From contig WPAE01000010.1 of NCBI GenBank assembly GCA_009773205.1, forward strand, positions 40,022 to 104,021: a DNA stretch of 64,000 bases, read 5' to 3'. Numbering within the stretch: the first letter of the stretch is position 1; every line of letters starts with the position of its first letter. Below, piece by piece: positions 56,106 through 64,000 of this stretch. A program made the translations under genes and the position numbers. Below the pieces are notes generated by a model, which saw only the letters and a list, made by a program, of their open reading frames with translations, did not search any database and was not told the DNA's origin. This DNA comes from Ignavibacteria bacterium. GTDB taxonomy: Bacteria; Bacteroidota; Ignavibacteria; Ignavibacteriales; Melioribacteraceae.

Positions 56106-56748
56106 GAAAGTATATAATTATACTTCCGGATTTACACAAGAAGAAATAAGTTTTTTTAAGAGCTTTAAGAAGCCGCACGATATTCAGCTTTATCTTAATA
56201 CCGTAGCCTACAATCCGGAATACATTACCCGCTCACCTAAAATGATTTTGCACTATAAACAAGCAAACTGTTTTGAAGGAGCTTTATTTGCAGCAGCAGC
56301 TTTAAGATTTCTTGGATACAAACCGCTAATTGTTGATATGATGGCCGTAAACGATGATGACCACGTTATTACCGTATTCAAGAAGAATAATCGTTGGGGC
56401 GCTGTTGCAAAATCCAACACAACGCTTTTGCGCTTTCGCGAACCGGTTTACAAAACACTTCGCGAGCTTGTTATGTCTTATTTCGAGTTCTACTTCAACA
56501 CTCTCGGGGATAAATCGCTCCGGAGTTTCTCCAACCCCGTTAATCTTGAGAAATTTGATAAGCATAACTGGATGGCAACTGAAAATGATCTTGATTTCAT
56601 TGGCGATTATCTTTTCGAAATTAAACACAAAGAGATTTACCCGAGCTCATCAAGATCGATTAACAAAGCAGATAAAGAAGTTATGGAAATTTGCTTCAGT
56701 GGAGCAGTTGCTCAAGGACTATTTGTACCTAAAGAAACAAAATCATAG
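56098..56748 (+). CDS. transglutaminase/papain-like Cys-His protein of unknown function
   Basis: 216 residues. A cysteine at the start of a helix ([20 protein letters not shown], Cys58) is followed by a histidine in a strand ([10 protein letters not shown], His89) and [11 protein letters not shown] after it. This spacing and layout is that of transglutaminase-fold proteins, and a Cys-His dyad is preserved. No signal peptide. The ATG overlaps sthA by 8 bp, so the two are coupled, which is unusual for a protease-like protein. The substrate is unknown. Confidence 0.7.
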   Translation: MVKKVYNYTSGFTQEEISFFKSFKKPHDIQLYLNTVAYNPEYITRSPKMILHYKQANCFEGALFAAAALRFLGYKPLIVDMMAVNDDDHVITVFKKNNRWGAVAKSNTTLLRFREPVYKTLRELVMSYFEFYFNTLGDKSLRSFSNPVNLEKFDKHNWMATENDLDFIGDYLFEIKHKEIYPSSSRSINKADKEVMEICFSGAVAQGLFVPKETKS

Positions 56749-56841
56749 TCGGCTTTTTCTGAAAACAAATCTCTTTGAATTGAGTCTATTTTTTTAACCC
56801 AAATTTTCCGTTAGGAAAATTTGCCCTTTGGGCCGACTAGC

Positions 56842-56950
56842 ATTAAGTCATTTAGAGTAAATAGCTTATGTCGAAATTCTCAATTTTCAACAACGTCTTA
56901 CTATCGGACTTCGGCAAAAAATTCATTTCTAATGAACTTTTTGGGTTTAA
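56842..56950. repeat. dispersed repeat family C, copy 2 (inverted)
   Basis: Compared with the copy at 46882-47048 in inverted orientation, it has ATTAAGTCATTTAGAGTAAA, TCGAAATTCTCAATTTTCAA and AACGTCTTACTATCGGACTT. It lacks the extra hairpin of copy 1. Confidence 0.7.
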
Positions 56951-57145
56951 TTTTAAGATTCGCTAAAGCATTCGGGAAAGACAATATTGTTTACTATCTG
57001 TTCAATTAAAAGTATGACCTTTGGTTTGCATACTCAATACTTAGTTCTGTCCTATAATTCATTCTTAACTCCAAATGGTTTCGATTGATACTAATTCAAA
57101 GATAATAATTTTTATGTGGTTTAGTTATCTTTAAAAACAAGGATA

Positions 57146-57260
57146 TGAAATCCCTGAAATATTTACGTTAAGTCAAGGTGATCATTCGGCAAGCTCATCA
57201 TTCGGCAAGCTCATGACAGGGTTTGTCGAACAATGACACTGCAAACGAAATTGCTACACT
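57146..57260. repeat. dispersed repeat family B, copy 2
   Basis: Same family as 13080-13240. It shows a perfect 16-bp tandem duplication (ATCATTCGGCAAGCTC, 57181-57196 and 57197-57212), then ATGACAGGGTTTGTCGAACA and ACGAAATTGCTACACT. The stretch 56951-57145 before it has no gene. Confidence 0.65.
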
Positions 57261-57269
57261 CGACTGGCA

Positions 57270-57545
57270 CAGCGTGAACACAAAATCTGGCGGGAACCGG
57301 TTAATATTTCTTTATACTGCTTTCTTCAATATTCTCGTTTCTACACCATATAGAGCAGCAAGATCGCGGTCAAGAATAACTTTTTCTCCTCGCAAAAAAT
57401 AAATCCTTCCAACAATTTCTTCTGGCTTAACAAGCAGTTTCATAAAATCCCTCCTAAAATATTTCTCTAAATTTCTTATGCGGTTTATTTCGAAAAGCAA
57501 AACATCGGCAGCAACGGAAACGTTCAGCGAATCAACTTTATATTT
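57270..57545 (-). pseudogene. partial duplicate of rlmB 3' end and ORF6N 5' end
   Basis: Read on the minus strand, it first matches the 3' end of rlmB (KVDSLNVSVAA then LLFEINRIRN, positions about 57475-57540). It then matches the intergenic AGGAGGGATTTTATG and the start of the ORF6N gene (MKLLVKPEEIVGRIYFLRGE, VILDRDLAALYGVETR) to an in-frame TAA at 57312-57314. Beyond the stop the homology continues (RNINRFPPDFVF) to about 57270, then ends. This is a diverged tandem duplication of the 58.1-kb junction, now non-functional beyond about 44 codons. Confidence 0.85.
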
Positions 57546-57594
57546 TTCGAATATAGTTGTGGGGTTAAAATGTTAAATAGATTGCTTTTCGATT

Positions 57595-58095
57595 TTAAAA
57601 CCCAATTTTCCTTTTCGGTTTATCTTCTTCTTTAATTAATTCTCTTATTGCTTCAAACACAATTCTAAACTGCTTATCATACTTTGCTTCCAACTGTTCA
57701 ATCTTCTTTGCAAGTTCTTTATTGGAATCAATAAGTTTTCTAAGCTGAACAAACGCTCTCATGATTTCGATATTCACTTTTATTGCTGTTTCAGAATTTA
57801 ACAAACCGGAAAGCATAGCCACACCTTGTTCAGTGAAAGCCATTGGCGCATGCCTTAATCCCATCTTGTCAGAATTGGAGATCACAATTTGTGACCTCCA
57901 ATTTTTGAATTCATCTGCACTTAGTGTGAACATGAAATCGGATGGAAACCGTTTAATATTTCTTTTCACTGCTTGCTTTAGAGCTCTTGTCTCAACTCCA
58001 TAAAGAATTGCAAGATCACGATCAAGAATAACTTTTTCTCCGCGAAGAAAGAATATTCTTCCAGCAATTTCTTCTTGCTTAACTAACGATTTCAT
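57595..58095 (-). CDS. ORF6N-domain protein (KilA-N/ORF6N DNA-binding)
   Basis: 166 residues. The N-terminal ORF6N domain shows IAGRIFFLRGEKVILDRDLA, LYGVETRALKQAVKRN and RFPSDFMFTLSADEF, with APMAFTEQGVAMLSGLL after it. The C-terminus is a coiled coil (ELAKKIEQLEAKYDKQF) ending basic (KPKRKIGF). Such proteins are widespread in Bacteroidetes and phages and are thought to bind DNA; the target is unknown. The gene begins 22 bp after rlmB, with GAGGGG before the ATG, probably in the same message. A truncated copy lies downstream. Confidence 0.85.
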   Translation of the reverse strand: MKSLVKQEEIAGRIFFLRGEKVILDRDLAILYGVETRALKQAVKRNIKRFPSDFMFTLSADEFKNWRSQIVISNSDKMGLRHAPMAFTEQGVAMLSGLLNSETAIKVNIEIMRAFVQLRKLIDSNKELAKKIEQLEAKYDKQFRIVFEAIRELIKEEDKPKRKIGF

Positions 58096-58117
58096 AAAAT
58101 CCCCTCGTAAAGTATTT

Positions 58118-58846
58118 TTAGGAATTTCTCTGACGGTTTATTTCGAAAAGTAAAACTCCGGTTGCAACCGAAACGTTCAGCGAATCAACTTTACCTTTCA
58201 TCGGAATCTTGACAAGAAAATCGCATGTCTCTGCAACAAGTTTTCGTATTCCCTTTTCTTCATTTCCCATTACAAGCGCAACAGGCATTTTATAATCCAT
58301 CTCATTGTAGTTCTTTGAATTATTAAGAGATGTGCCTACTGCCCAAAAGCCTTCTTCTTTTAAAACATTCATTGTTTGAACAAGATTATGAACTCGGCAG
58401 ATTTTTACATACGAGACTGCCCCGGCAGAAATTTTTTCAACCGTTTCGGTTATTGGTGAGCTTTGATTTGTTGTTACAATAATTCCATCAACGCCGGCAC
58501 ATTCGGCAGTGCGTAAAATAGCACCTAGATTATGTGGGTCTTGAATTGAATCGAGAAGTAGAAGAAGCGGATTTTTAATTTTCTTTGTTTCATCAATCAA
58601 TTCGCCAAGCTCGTAAAATTTTTGTGAGGTCTTAAACGCAACAACACCTTGCGTGTCTTCGTTCTTTGCAATGGAATTAAATTTTTGCGGCGAGACTTGA
58701 GAAATTTTGATTCCATTTTTCTTAGCGGCAGTATAAATTCTGTTTATTGCATCGCCATGCTGCCCAAATGCAACATAAACAACTTCAATTTCGGCGCCCG
58801 AGTTGATTGCTTCTAAAACCGGTTTTCTGCCAATTATTTTTTGCAT
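58118..58846 (-). CDS. rlmB: 23S rRNA (guanosine-2'-O)-methyltransferase RlmB (SpoU family)
   Basis: 242 residues: an N-terminal RNA-binding substrate domain (IIGRKPVLEAINSG) and the SpoU knot: LDSIQDPHNLGAILRTAECA, VMGNEEKGIRKLV and KIPMKGKVDSLNVSVATGV. It methylates G2251 (E. coli numbering) in 23S rRNA, though some relatives act on tRNA. It begins 17 bp downstream of the 172-residue unknown gene's stop, so it joins the hisS operon. Confidence 0.93.
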   Translation of the reverse strand: MQKIIGRKPVLEAINSGAEIEVVYVAFGQHGDAINRIYTAAKKNGIKISQVSPQKFNSIAKNEDTQGVVAFKTSQKFYELGELIDETKKIKNPLLLLLDSIQDPHNLGAILRTAECAGVDGIIVTTNQSSPITETVEKISAGAVSYVKICRVHNLVQTMNVLKEEGFWAVGTSLNNSKNYNEMDYKMPVALVMGNEEKGIRKLVAETCDFLVKIPMKGKVDSLNVSVATGVLLFEINRQRNS

Positions 58847-58863
58847 GCTTATCTCATGCCGGG

Positions 58864-59382
58864 TTAGTGTAGTTCGGAAAAGGAGAATTCATCTTCGGCA
58901 ACAAGGAATTCACAAAAAAGGCGATTGTTTTTCTTCTTAGGTTTATACTGCTTCAATAAACTAAATTCTTTGTTGTAAATGTTGATATGAAAATCAGCAC
59001 TGTTAATTGCGCCGTCTTGTTTTACAACGTTAACAGTAAAGTCGCCAAACAAATCTTCAAACAAAGATTCATTTCTTGCCGGTTGAACCCGAGGAACGGC
59101 ATTCATCTTGGCTTTTAAACCCATCACAACAAGATTAATTACATTTTTATCTTTGATTACATCAACCGAAACTTCATAAGCAAATGCAGTAAACTCAACA
59201 ACAGTTTCAATGGCAAAAGCATAAAATTGTTTTTTAGCTTTTTCATCATACCTGAAAAAGGCTTTGCAGTAATATTCTAATTTATCAGGTTTTTTTGCTG
59301 GAATGGCTTCGAGCGCGGCGTGCGGTTTCTTCTTTCTTGTCTTTGGAATTTTTGGGATATCTATTGGATTTCTAAGAGGCAC
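58864..59382 (-). CDS. protein of unknown function in hisS operon
   Basis: 172 residues with a basic N-terminus (PRLN-like, IPKIPKTRKKKPH), then alternating beta strands (YYCKAFFRYDEKAKKQFYAF, YEVSVDVIKDKNVINLVVMG). It has no signal peptide, membrane segment or motif I recognise. A GTG start at 59382 directly abuts the hisS stop (TAAGTG), so translation is likely coupled. It sits between hisS and rlmB, suggesting a translation or RNA-linked role, but that is inference. Confidence 0.72.
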   Translation of the reverse strand: MPLRNPIDIPKIPKTRKKKPHAALEAIPAKKPDKLEYYCKAFFRYDEKAKKQFYAFAIETVVEFTAFAYEVSVDVIKDKNVINLVVMGLKAKMNAVPRVQPARNESLFEDLFGDFTVNVVKQDGAINSADFHINIYNKEFSLLKQYKPKKKNNRLFCEFLVAEDEFSFSELH

Positions 59383-60645
59383 TTAGTTTTCCCTTAGCTT
59401 GTTAATAATTTCCACCAAATTTTCTTTATTTATGTTTTTCTGTTCGCTTGTTGCCATGTTCTTTAGAACAACTTCGTCATTTGCAAATTCATCTCCGCCA
59501 ATAAATAAAACAAACTTAGCGTTTAGTTTGTTAGCTTCACGCATTTGTGCTTTAACGCTTCTGGATAGATAATCTGTCTCAATTATTAACCCGCTTCTTC
59601 GCAAACTAAGTGCAGTTTGAAATGAAAGACTTTGTAAAGTTTTATCAATTGTAATAATGAATACATCAATTCTTTCTTCTTCGGCTTCAAAAGATTTTTC
59701 ATTTTCGCAAGCAAGTAAAATTCTTTCCACTCCAGCAGCAAAACCAACACCCGGTAAATCGGGTCCGCCAAGCTCTTTTACTAATCCGTTATATCTTCCG
59801 CCTCCGCAAAGTGCGCTTTGCGATCCGACACTCCCACTAACAACTTCAAAAGTTGTGTGTGTGTAATAGTCTAAACCTCGCACAAGTGCTGCATCAACTT
59901 GATAAGGAACATTTGCTCTTTGCAGCGCAGATTTTACTTTCTCGAAATGCTCAATGCTTTCAGAATCAAGATAATCTAAAAGCAACGGCGCGGATTTCAT
60001 AACAGATTTATCTCGCTCATCTTTGCTGTCAAAAACTCTAAGAATATTTGTTTCTAATCTCTTTAAGCTTTCTTCCGAAAGATTATCTAAATGCTCGTTA
60101 AGATAGCTTCGTAAAACATTTTTGTAATTTTTGCGCGAATTAGGAACGCCGAGCGAATTAATTTTTACCTCTAAATTTTTTAGCCCGAGTTTTGCAATTA
60201 TATCGTAAGCAATAATTATCATTTCGGCATCAACCAAAGCATCGTGGCTGCCAAGCGCTTCGGCTCCAAACTGATGAAACTGGCGAAACCTTCCGGCTTG
60301 TGGTCTTTCTTGCCGGAACATTGGTCCAAAATAAAAAAGTTTATTTAGTCCTTGTTTCTTATCAAGCGAGTGTTCAACAAAAGCGCGGACTACACTAGCG
60401 GTTAATTCTGGACGTAGAGTTAGGCTGTCGCCGCTTCTGTCTATAAATGTGTACATCTCTTTGCTAACTATATCTGTAGCTTCACCTATTCCGCGTGCAA
60501 AGACTTGTGTTAGTTCAAAAATTGGAGTGCGTATTTCTTTGTAATTAAATTGTGCGAAAGTTTTTTTAACAATTTCTTCTAAGTAGTTCCAGCGCAGAAT
60601 TTCGGCGGGCAGAATATCATTGGTTCCAGTAACTGCTTTAATCAT
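59383..60645 (-). CDS. hisS: histidyl-tRNA synthetase
   Basis: 420 residues of class II aminoacyl-tRNA synthetase. Motif 2 is MFRQERPQAGRFRQFHQFGA, the histidine-specific LVRGLDYYTHTTFEV is clear, and the motif 3 region CGGGRYNGLVKELGG and GVGFAAGVERILL is present. The C-terminal anticodon-binding domain follows. The N-terminus reads IKAVTGTNDILPAEILRWNY. The ATG overlaps the EIIA gene's stop by 4 bp. Confidence 0.97.
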   Translation of the reverse strand: MIKAVTGTNDILPAEILRWNYLEEIVKKTFAQFNYKEIRTPIFELTQVFARGIGEATDIVSKEMYTFIDRSGDSLTLRPELTASVVRAFVEHSLDKKQGLNKLFYFGPMFRQERPQAGRFRQFHQFGAEALGSHDALVDAEMIIIAYDIIAKLGLKNLEVKINSLGVPNSRKNYKNVLRSYLNEHLDNLSEESLKRLETNILRVFDSKDERDKSVMKSAPLLLDYLDSESIEHFEKVKSALQRANVPYQVDAALVRGLDYYTHTTFEVVSGSVGSQSALCGGGRYNGLVKELGGPDLPGVGFAAGVERILLACENEKSFEAEEERIDVFIITIDKTLQSLSFQTALSLRRSGLIIETDYLSRSVKAQMREANKLNAKFVLFIGGDEFANDEVVLKNMATSEQKNINKENLVEIINKLREN

Positions 60646-61115
60646 ACGCCTTCAAAATATTGTTTTTCTTCTGTTTCAAACAACTGGTATATCTCTTCTG
60701 CAGTTGCAGCTTTTGCTAAGTTTTCTCTAAAATCATCGAGATTCATCATTCTGGAAATTCTACTCAATAATTTAATATGCGGACCAACTAAATTTTCTTT
60801 ACCTACCAAAAGAAACACTAAATTTACTGGTTGGTCATCAAGCGCTTGAAAATCAATAGGTTTATCAATCTTACCAAATGCTGCAATAATTTCGCTAACG
60901 CTGTTTGTCTTTGCGTGTGGAATTGCAAAGCCTTTTCCAACACCGGTGGACATAATTTTTTCTCTCTCAAACACAGCATTTTTTACTGATTCTGTGTCTT
61001 TCACACGGTCATCTTCTTTAAACAAATTAATAAGCTCAATTATGGCTTCCTCTTTGTTTGTACATTGCATAGAAGGAATAATTTTTTCGACTTTTAGGAT
61101 TTCACAAATTTTCAT
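60642..61115 (-). CDS. PTS EIIA-2 domain protein (PtsN/fructose-type)
   Basis: 157 residues of the EIIA fructose/mannitol fold. The phosphorylated histidine is His67 in GKGFAIPHAKT; AFGKIDKPIDFQALDDQPVN, LVFLLVGKEN and HIKLLSRISRMM follow. As a stand-alone protein with no EIIB or EIIC beside it, it is more likely a regulatory PtsN-type than a sugar transporter part. It is the first gene of the minus-strand hisS operon and overlaps hisS by 4 bp. Confidence 0.9.
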   Translation of the reverse strand: MKICEILKVEKIIPSMQCTNKEEAIIELINLFKEDDRVKDTESVKNAVFEREKIMSTGVGKGFAIPHAKTNSVSEIIAAFGKIDKPIDFQALDDQPVNLVFLLVGKENLVGPHIKLLSRISRMMNLDDFRENLAKAATAEEIYQLFETEEKQYFEGV

Positions 61116-61270
61116 AGTAGTTCAAAAGTTTATTAATAGGTGTGGCAAATTTAAGAAAGGGCATTCCTATAACCAAAATTTAGTTGGATTTATACTAATC
61201 TTTATTTCTTGCAGGCTTAAAGGCTAAGCGGTAATTTACACACGCTAAAAATTTAATTTTGAGGAATTTC

Positions 61271-62971
61271 ATGGATATCAAAAACAAAACTGTTTTAGTG
61301 CTTGGCGGCTGGGGTCTTGTTGGTAATGCTGTTATCAGAAAACTTATGCCCGAAGAACCTAAGAAAATTATTGTAACCTCTTTGAGAAAAGAAGAGGCTG
61401 AAGATGAAGTAAAGCGCTTGAAAGTCGAATTTCCGGATAAGCCGGATGATTATTTTGAGCCATGGTGGGGAAATATTTTTGTGAGATACGAATTTAAGGA
61501 CAGCGACAGAGTTGCTTTGCTTGAAGAAGCTGCAAGCCGAAAACGATTGATGCAAGATACTATGGAAGAATTGAGCGATGAAATTCTTCACAGTTCAGCC
61601 ATTTTCAAACTAATGATGAAGTTTAAACCGGATATTGTAATTGACAGTATTAACACAGCTACCGGTATAGCTTATCAAGACCTTTACACAACTTACAGAA
61701 GAATTAAGAAAACAATAGAAAGAAAACCAACCGCAGAGGAAATTGCTGCTGAAACTGAAAAACTAATTTGTACGCAATACATTCCTCAGTTGATAAGACA
61801 CGTTCAAATAATGTACAACTCTATGTACCAAGCCGGGACAAACATTTACGTTAAAATTGGGACAAGCGGAACCGGCGGAATGGGTTTGAACATTCCTTAT
61901 ACTCACAGCGAGGAAAAACCTTCCCGCGTACTGTTAAGCAAATCTTCTGTTGCAGGCGCTCATACTCTTCTTCTTTTCTTAATGGGAAGAACACCAGAAG
62001 GACCAATTACTAAAGAAATTAAACCAACGGCTGCCATTGCTTGGAAAAGAATCGAATTTGGAGAAATTAAAAAAGGCGGCAAACCGATTGAAGTTGTAGA
62101 AGTTCCGCTTGATAAAGCTGTATCCTTAACAAATAAATTTAAATTGAAACTCGATAATAAATTTATTCCAAGCGGTAATAAACTTCAGTCTGTTTTTATT
62201 GATACAGGCGAAAACGGCACTTTTTCTCGCGGTGAATTTGAAGCTATTACCGCACAAGGACAAATGGAGTATGTAACTCCAGAAGAAATTGCTGATGACG
62301 CAATTTATGAAATACTTGGCGGCAACACCGGACATGATATTATAAACGCTCTCGATAACGCGACTCTTGAACCTACGTATCGCGCCGGGTTTATGCAGCA
62401 TTGGGCTGTGGAAAAACTGGAAGAGCTTGAAGAACTTCACGGCACAAACAGCGTAGCTTTTGAATTACTCGGACCGCCCAGACTTTCTAAACTCTTACAC
62501 GAAATAAATCTCCTCAAACAAATTTACGGCGGTATGAGAAACATTATTAACGATTCTCCGGCTAATTTATCCTCAAAGGCTTTCGAGTATTTACAAAATA
62601 ATGCTAAGCTTAGAAACGAAATGATTTCTATTGGAATACCAATACTTTTTGCTGATGGAAAATCTTTACTCAGAGGAAACGATATAAAAATTCCACCTTT
62701 CCGCGGAGATAACGAGCTTGATATCAATGACTCTAACATTGATCTATGGGCGCACGATGGCTGGATTGACCTTCGAGAAAGTAATATGAAGACTTGGCAG
62801 CACAGGTTAGAAGCAATTATTTCTGAAGCTGAAAGCATCCTTCCTTCTAACACAAGCTCTATGTATGTTAGAACAAAGAAATACTGGAGTGATTTTGAAA
62901 AAATTGACATTGGTAAAGTTGTTGGCTGGATTTTTATAAAAGAGGAAAAAGGGGAACGAATGAAAGCTTAA
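61271..62971 (+). CDS. NAD(P)-binding Rossmann-fold protein (SDR-like), long
   Basis: 566 residues. The N-terminus has the dinucleotide-binding VLVLGGWGLVGNAVIRKLM (G-x-x-G-x-x-G pattern), and DIVIDSINTATGIAYQDLYT suggests an extended SDR fold. The middle has VKIGTSGTGGMGLNIPYTHS, SKSSVAGAHTLLLFLMGRTP and a large C-terminal part with no motif that I can name (GPPRLSKLLHEINLL, HDGWIDLRESNMKTWQHRL). It is twice the length of a usual SDR. The ATG at 61271 follows GAGGA at 61261-61265. Substrate unknown; it stands alone, with the EIIA operon divergent. Confidence 0.75.
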   Translation: MDIKNKTVLVLGGWGLVGNAVIRKLMPEEPKKIIVTSLRKEEAEDEVKRLKVEFPDKPDDYFEPWWGNIFVRYEFKDSDRVALLEEAASRKRLMQDTMEELSDEILHSSAIFKLMMKFKPDIVIDSINTATGIAYQDLYTTYRRIKKTIERKPTAEEIAAETEKLICTQYIPQLIRHVQIMYNSMYQAGTNIYVKIGTSGTGGMGLNIPYTHSEEKPSRVLLSKSSVAGAHTLLLFLMGRTPEGPITKEIKPTAAIAWKRIEFGEIKKGGKPIEVVEVPLDKAVSLTNKFKLKLDNKFIPSGNKLQSVFIDTGENGTFSRGEFEAITAQGQMEYVTPEEIADDAIYEILGGNTGHDIINALDNATLEPTYRAGFMQHWAVEKLEELEELHGTNSVAFELLGPPRLSKLLHEINLLKQIYGGMRNIINDSPANLSSKAFEYLQNNAKLRNEMISIGIPILFADGKSLLRGNDIKIPPFRGDNELDINDSNIDLWAHDGWIDLRESNMKTWQHRLEAIISEAESILPSNTSSMYVRTKKYWSDFEKIDIGKVVGWIFIKEEKGERMKA

Positions 62972-63033
62972 ATCTTTATTAGTATTTCAAAATCATGATT
63001 CGGCGGGTTTTTTTACATTGTTAGCTACAAACT

Positions 63034-63070
63034 ACAGAAAAGGGTCATCCCCCCAGTGACCCTTTTCTGT
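63034..63070 (+). terminator. strong hairpin after the SDR-like gene
   Basis: A perfect 14-bp stem, ACAGAAAAGGGTCA (63034-63047) with TGACCCTTTTCTGT (63057-63070), followed by tttaaaa. Confidence 0.85.
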
Positions 63071-63254
63071 TTTAAAAAGTTAAGGTCGCTGAGTCTGGGA
63101 TGCAATATATTGGTGGTTATTCAAAAAACTATTAGTACAAGTACCAACTTTTTACTCGTTTTTTGTCAATTATAGGCAAAAACCATGGTAATGATACCCT
63201 AAATCGTTCAATTAAAAAATAAACAATTCTGTTTGTTGAAATTATAAGCAGAAG

Positions 63255-63695
63255 TTAAAGATAAAAATTAATAACGCGGCTATTCGATTTGCTAATACTT
63301 TCGTTAACAATTGTATAACGTCTGCCATTGTTAAGTCTTTCTTGTGTTGTGCGTGTTTTTTGCTCTTCACTTGCAGATGATTTTCTAACTACTTTTAGTT
63401 CGCGCGGCTGAAATTGATCAATCGGGAATACATTAGGGTTAGATTGCGCCGCATTTGGGCGAATTTTGTTTTGTTCCCGTTGCAACTGGTTGGCAGGTAA
63501 AATTGAAGGAGCTTGATTTTGATAACTTACTCTTTCTCTTACTAATTGCTCCGAAATATTGCTTTTTTCAATTTGGTAATTGCTGCGAAGCTCTTGCTGC
63601 CTTGTTTTCGATACCACGTATGAAACTATCATGATAGCAAGAACAAAACCACCGCCAAAAAGCAATATGTTATAAATAATCTGGATTAATTCCAT
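63255..63695 (-). CDS. small membrane-anchored protein, unknown function
   Basis: 146 residues. An N-terminal transmembrane segment (IIYNILLFGGGFVLAIMIVS) is followed by a charged, Gln/Asn/Arg-rich tail (TRQQELRSNYQIEKSNISEQ; the tail ends SNSRVINFYL). It has low complexity and no motif that I recognise. The tail probably faces the cytoplasm or forms a flexible arm. The ATG at 63695 has only a weak ribosome-binding site. Convergent with the SDR-like gene. Confidence 0.6.
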   Translation of the reverse strand: MELIQIIYNILLFGGGFVLAIMIVSYVVSKTRQQELRSNYQIEKSNISEQLVRERVSYQNQAPSILPANQLQREQNKIRPNAAQSNPNVFPIDQFQPRELKVVRKSSASEEQKTRTTQERLNNGRRYTIVNESISKSNSRVINFYL

Positions 63696-63863
63696 AATAA
63701 TTTTAGTTTTTTTCTTTGAGATTACAACTGCGGTGCCAAGAATTTCTTTGAATTAGCTCCATTTTCACAGCGGCAATACTTAAAAAACGTATCAAGCTGA
63801 GATATAGTTTCCTAATAAGACATATTTTAAATTGATACTGGATTGCTGCGCGTAGAAGTAGAT

Positions 63864-63914
63864 ATAGGGCACCTCTAAAAATTAGTATTTTAAAAATTTT
63901 AATCCCGCAAAGCG
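63864..63914. repeat. MITE-like element, left-end fragment
   Basis: Begins GGGCACCTCTAAAAATTAG and continues TTTTAATCCCGCAAAGCG, matching the left half of copy 6, then breaks off into unrelated sequence at about 63915. The right end is absent. No gene is seen in 63696-64000. Confidence 0.75.
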
Positions 63915-64000
63915 CATAGGCGTCAACCTAATTTTTTGTAAATGAATTCTTTAGAACACAATATGTTGTGAAATTGAATTAGAAACCAAGTTTTTGGACT

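Noticed and set aside
1..64000. tRNA or rRNA genes
   Set aside because: None recognised by eye on either strand; a covariance search would be decisive.

Overview
The window is AT-rich bacterial chromosome with tightly packed genes. Several features suggest a member of the Ignavibacteria/Chlorobi–Bacteroidetes side of the tree: the protein family mix, multi-PAS kinases, YaiO/TPR proteins, ATP-type PEP carboxykinase, dispersed palindromic repeats, and frequent TTG/GTG starts. This placement is inference; no rRNA or tRNA gene was seen to confirm it.

Layout. 1-2.0 kb: the 3' end of a nucleotide-sugar dehydrogenase, a frameshifted IS5-like transposase remnant and a HAD phosphatase. 2.1-7.2 kb (minus strand): an M23 peptidase, a large TPR/beta-barrel protein, a YceI protein and a small membrane protein. 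7.3-12.7 kb (plus): sucC, a small unknown, a galactokinase-like protein lacking the catalytic residues, a TPR protein and aroE. 12.7-13.5 kb: nested palindromic repeats. 13.5-18.7 kb: an aspartate-type aminotransferase, then an HDOD–PAS kinase–hemerythrin cluster. 19-22.4 kb (minus): a lipoprotein, and pckA translationally coupled to a second aminotransferase. 22.6-24.4 kb: a broken VapBC-like pair and a HigBA-type pair. 24.6-36.9 kb (minus): a sensory island of four PAS histidine kinases (one with ten PAS domains) and one response regulator. 37.5-54.5 kb (plus): a chemotaxis locus (cheW, two MCPs, a kinase/NtrC pair, a HEAT protein, cheR, two CheY-like regulators, cheZ, cheA, cheB and an 81-residue protein overlapping cheB), interrupted by a HigBA pair and two tandem TonB-C proteins. 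54.7-63.7 kb: sthA with a coupled Cys/His protein, a duplicated ORF6N/rlmB segment, an operon running ptsN-like EIIA–hisS–unknown–rlmB–ORF6N on the minus strand, an NAD-binding protein, and a small membrane-anchored protein.

Together the genes describe a motile or surface-sensing heterotroph with heavy investment in signal transduction (five stand-alone or hybrid kinases besides CheA and the NtrB-like kinase) and central carbon metabolism around succinyl-CoA, oxaloacetate and PEP. No flagellar or pilus genes lie in the window, so the output of the chemotaxis system is not visible.

The most distinctive non-coding feature is a family of short elements, about 97 bp in the commonest form. They have 15-bp terminal inverted repeats (GGGCACCTCTAAAAA) and are flanked by 4-bp direct repeats that differ between copies (TTAA, ATAT, TTGT), as expected of a non-autonomous transposable element (MITE). 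Five recognisable copies and at least two fragments lie in the window, usually immediately after a gene. Two further repeat families are each present twice.
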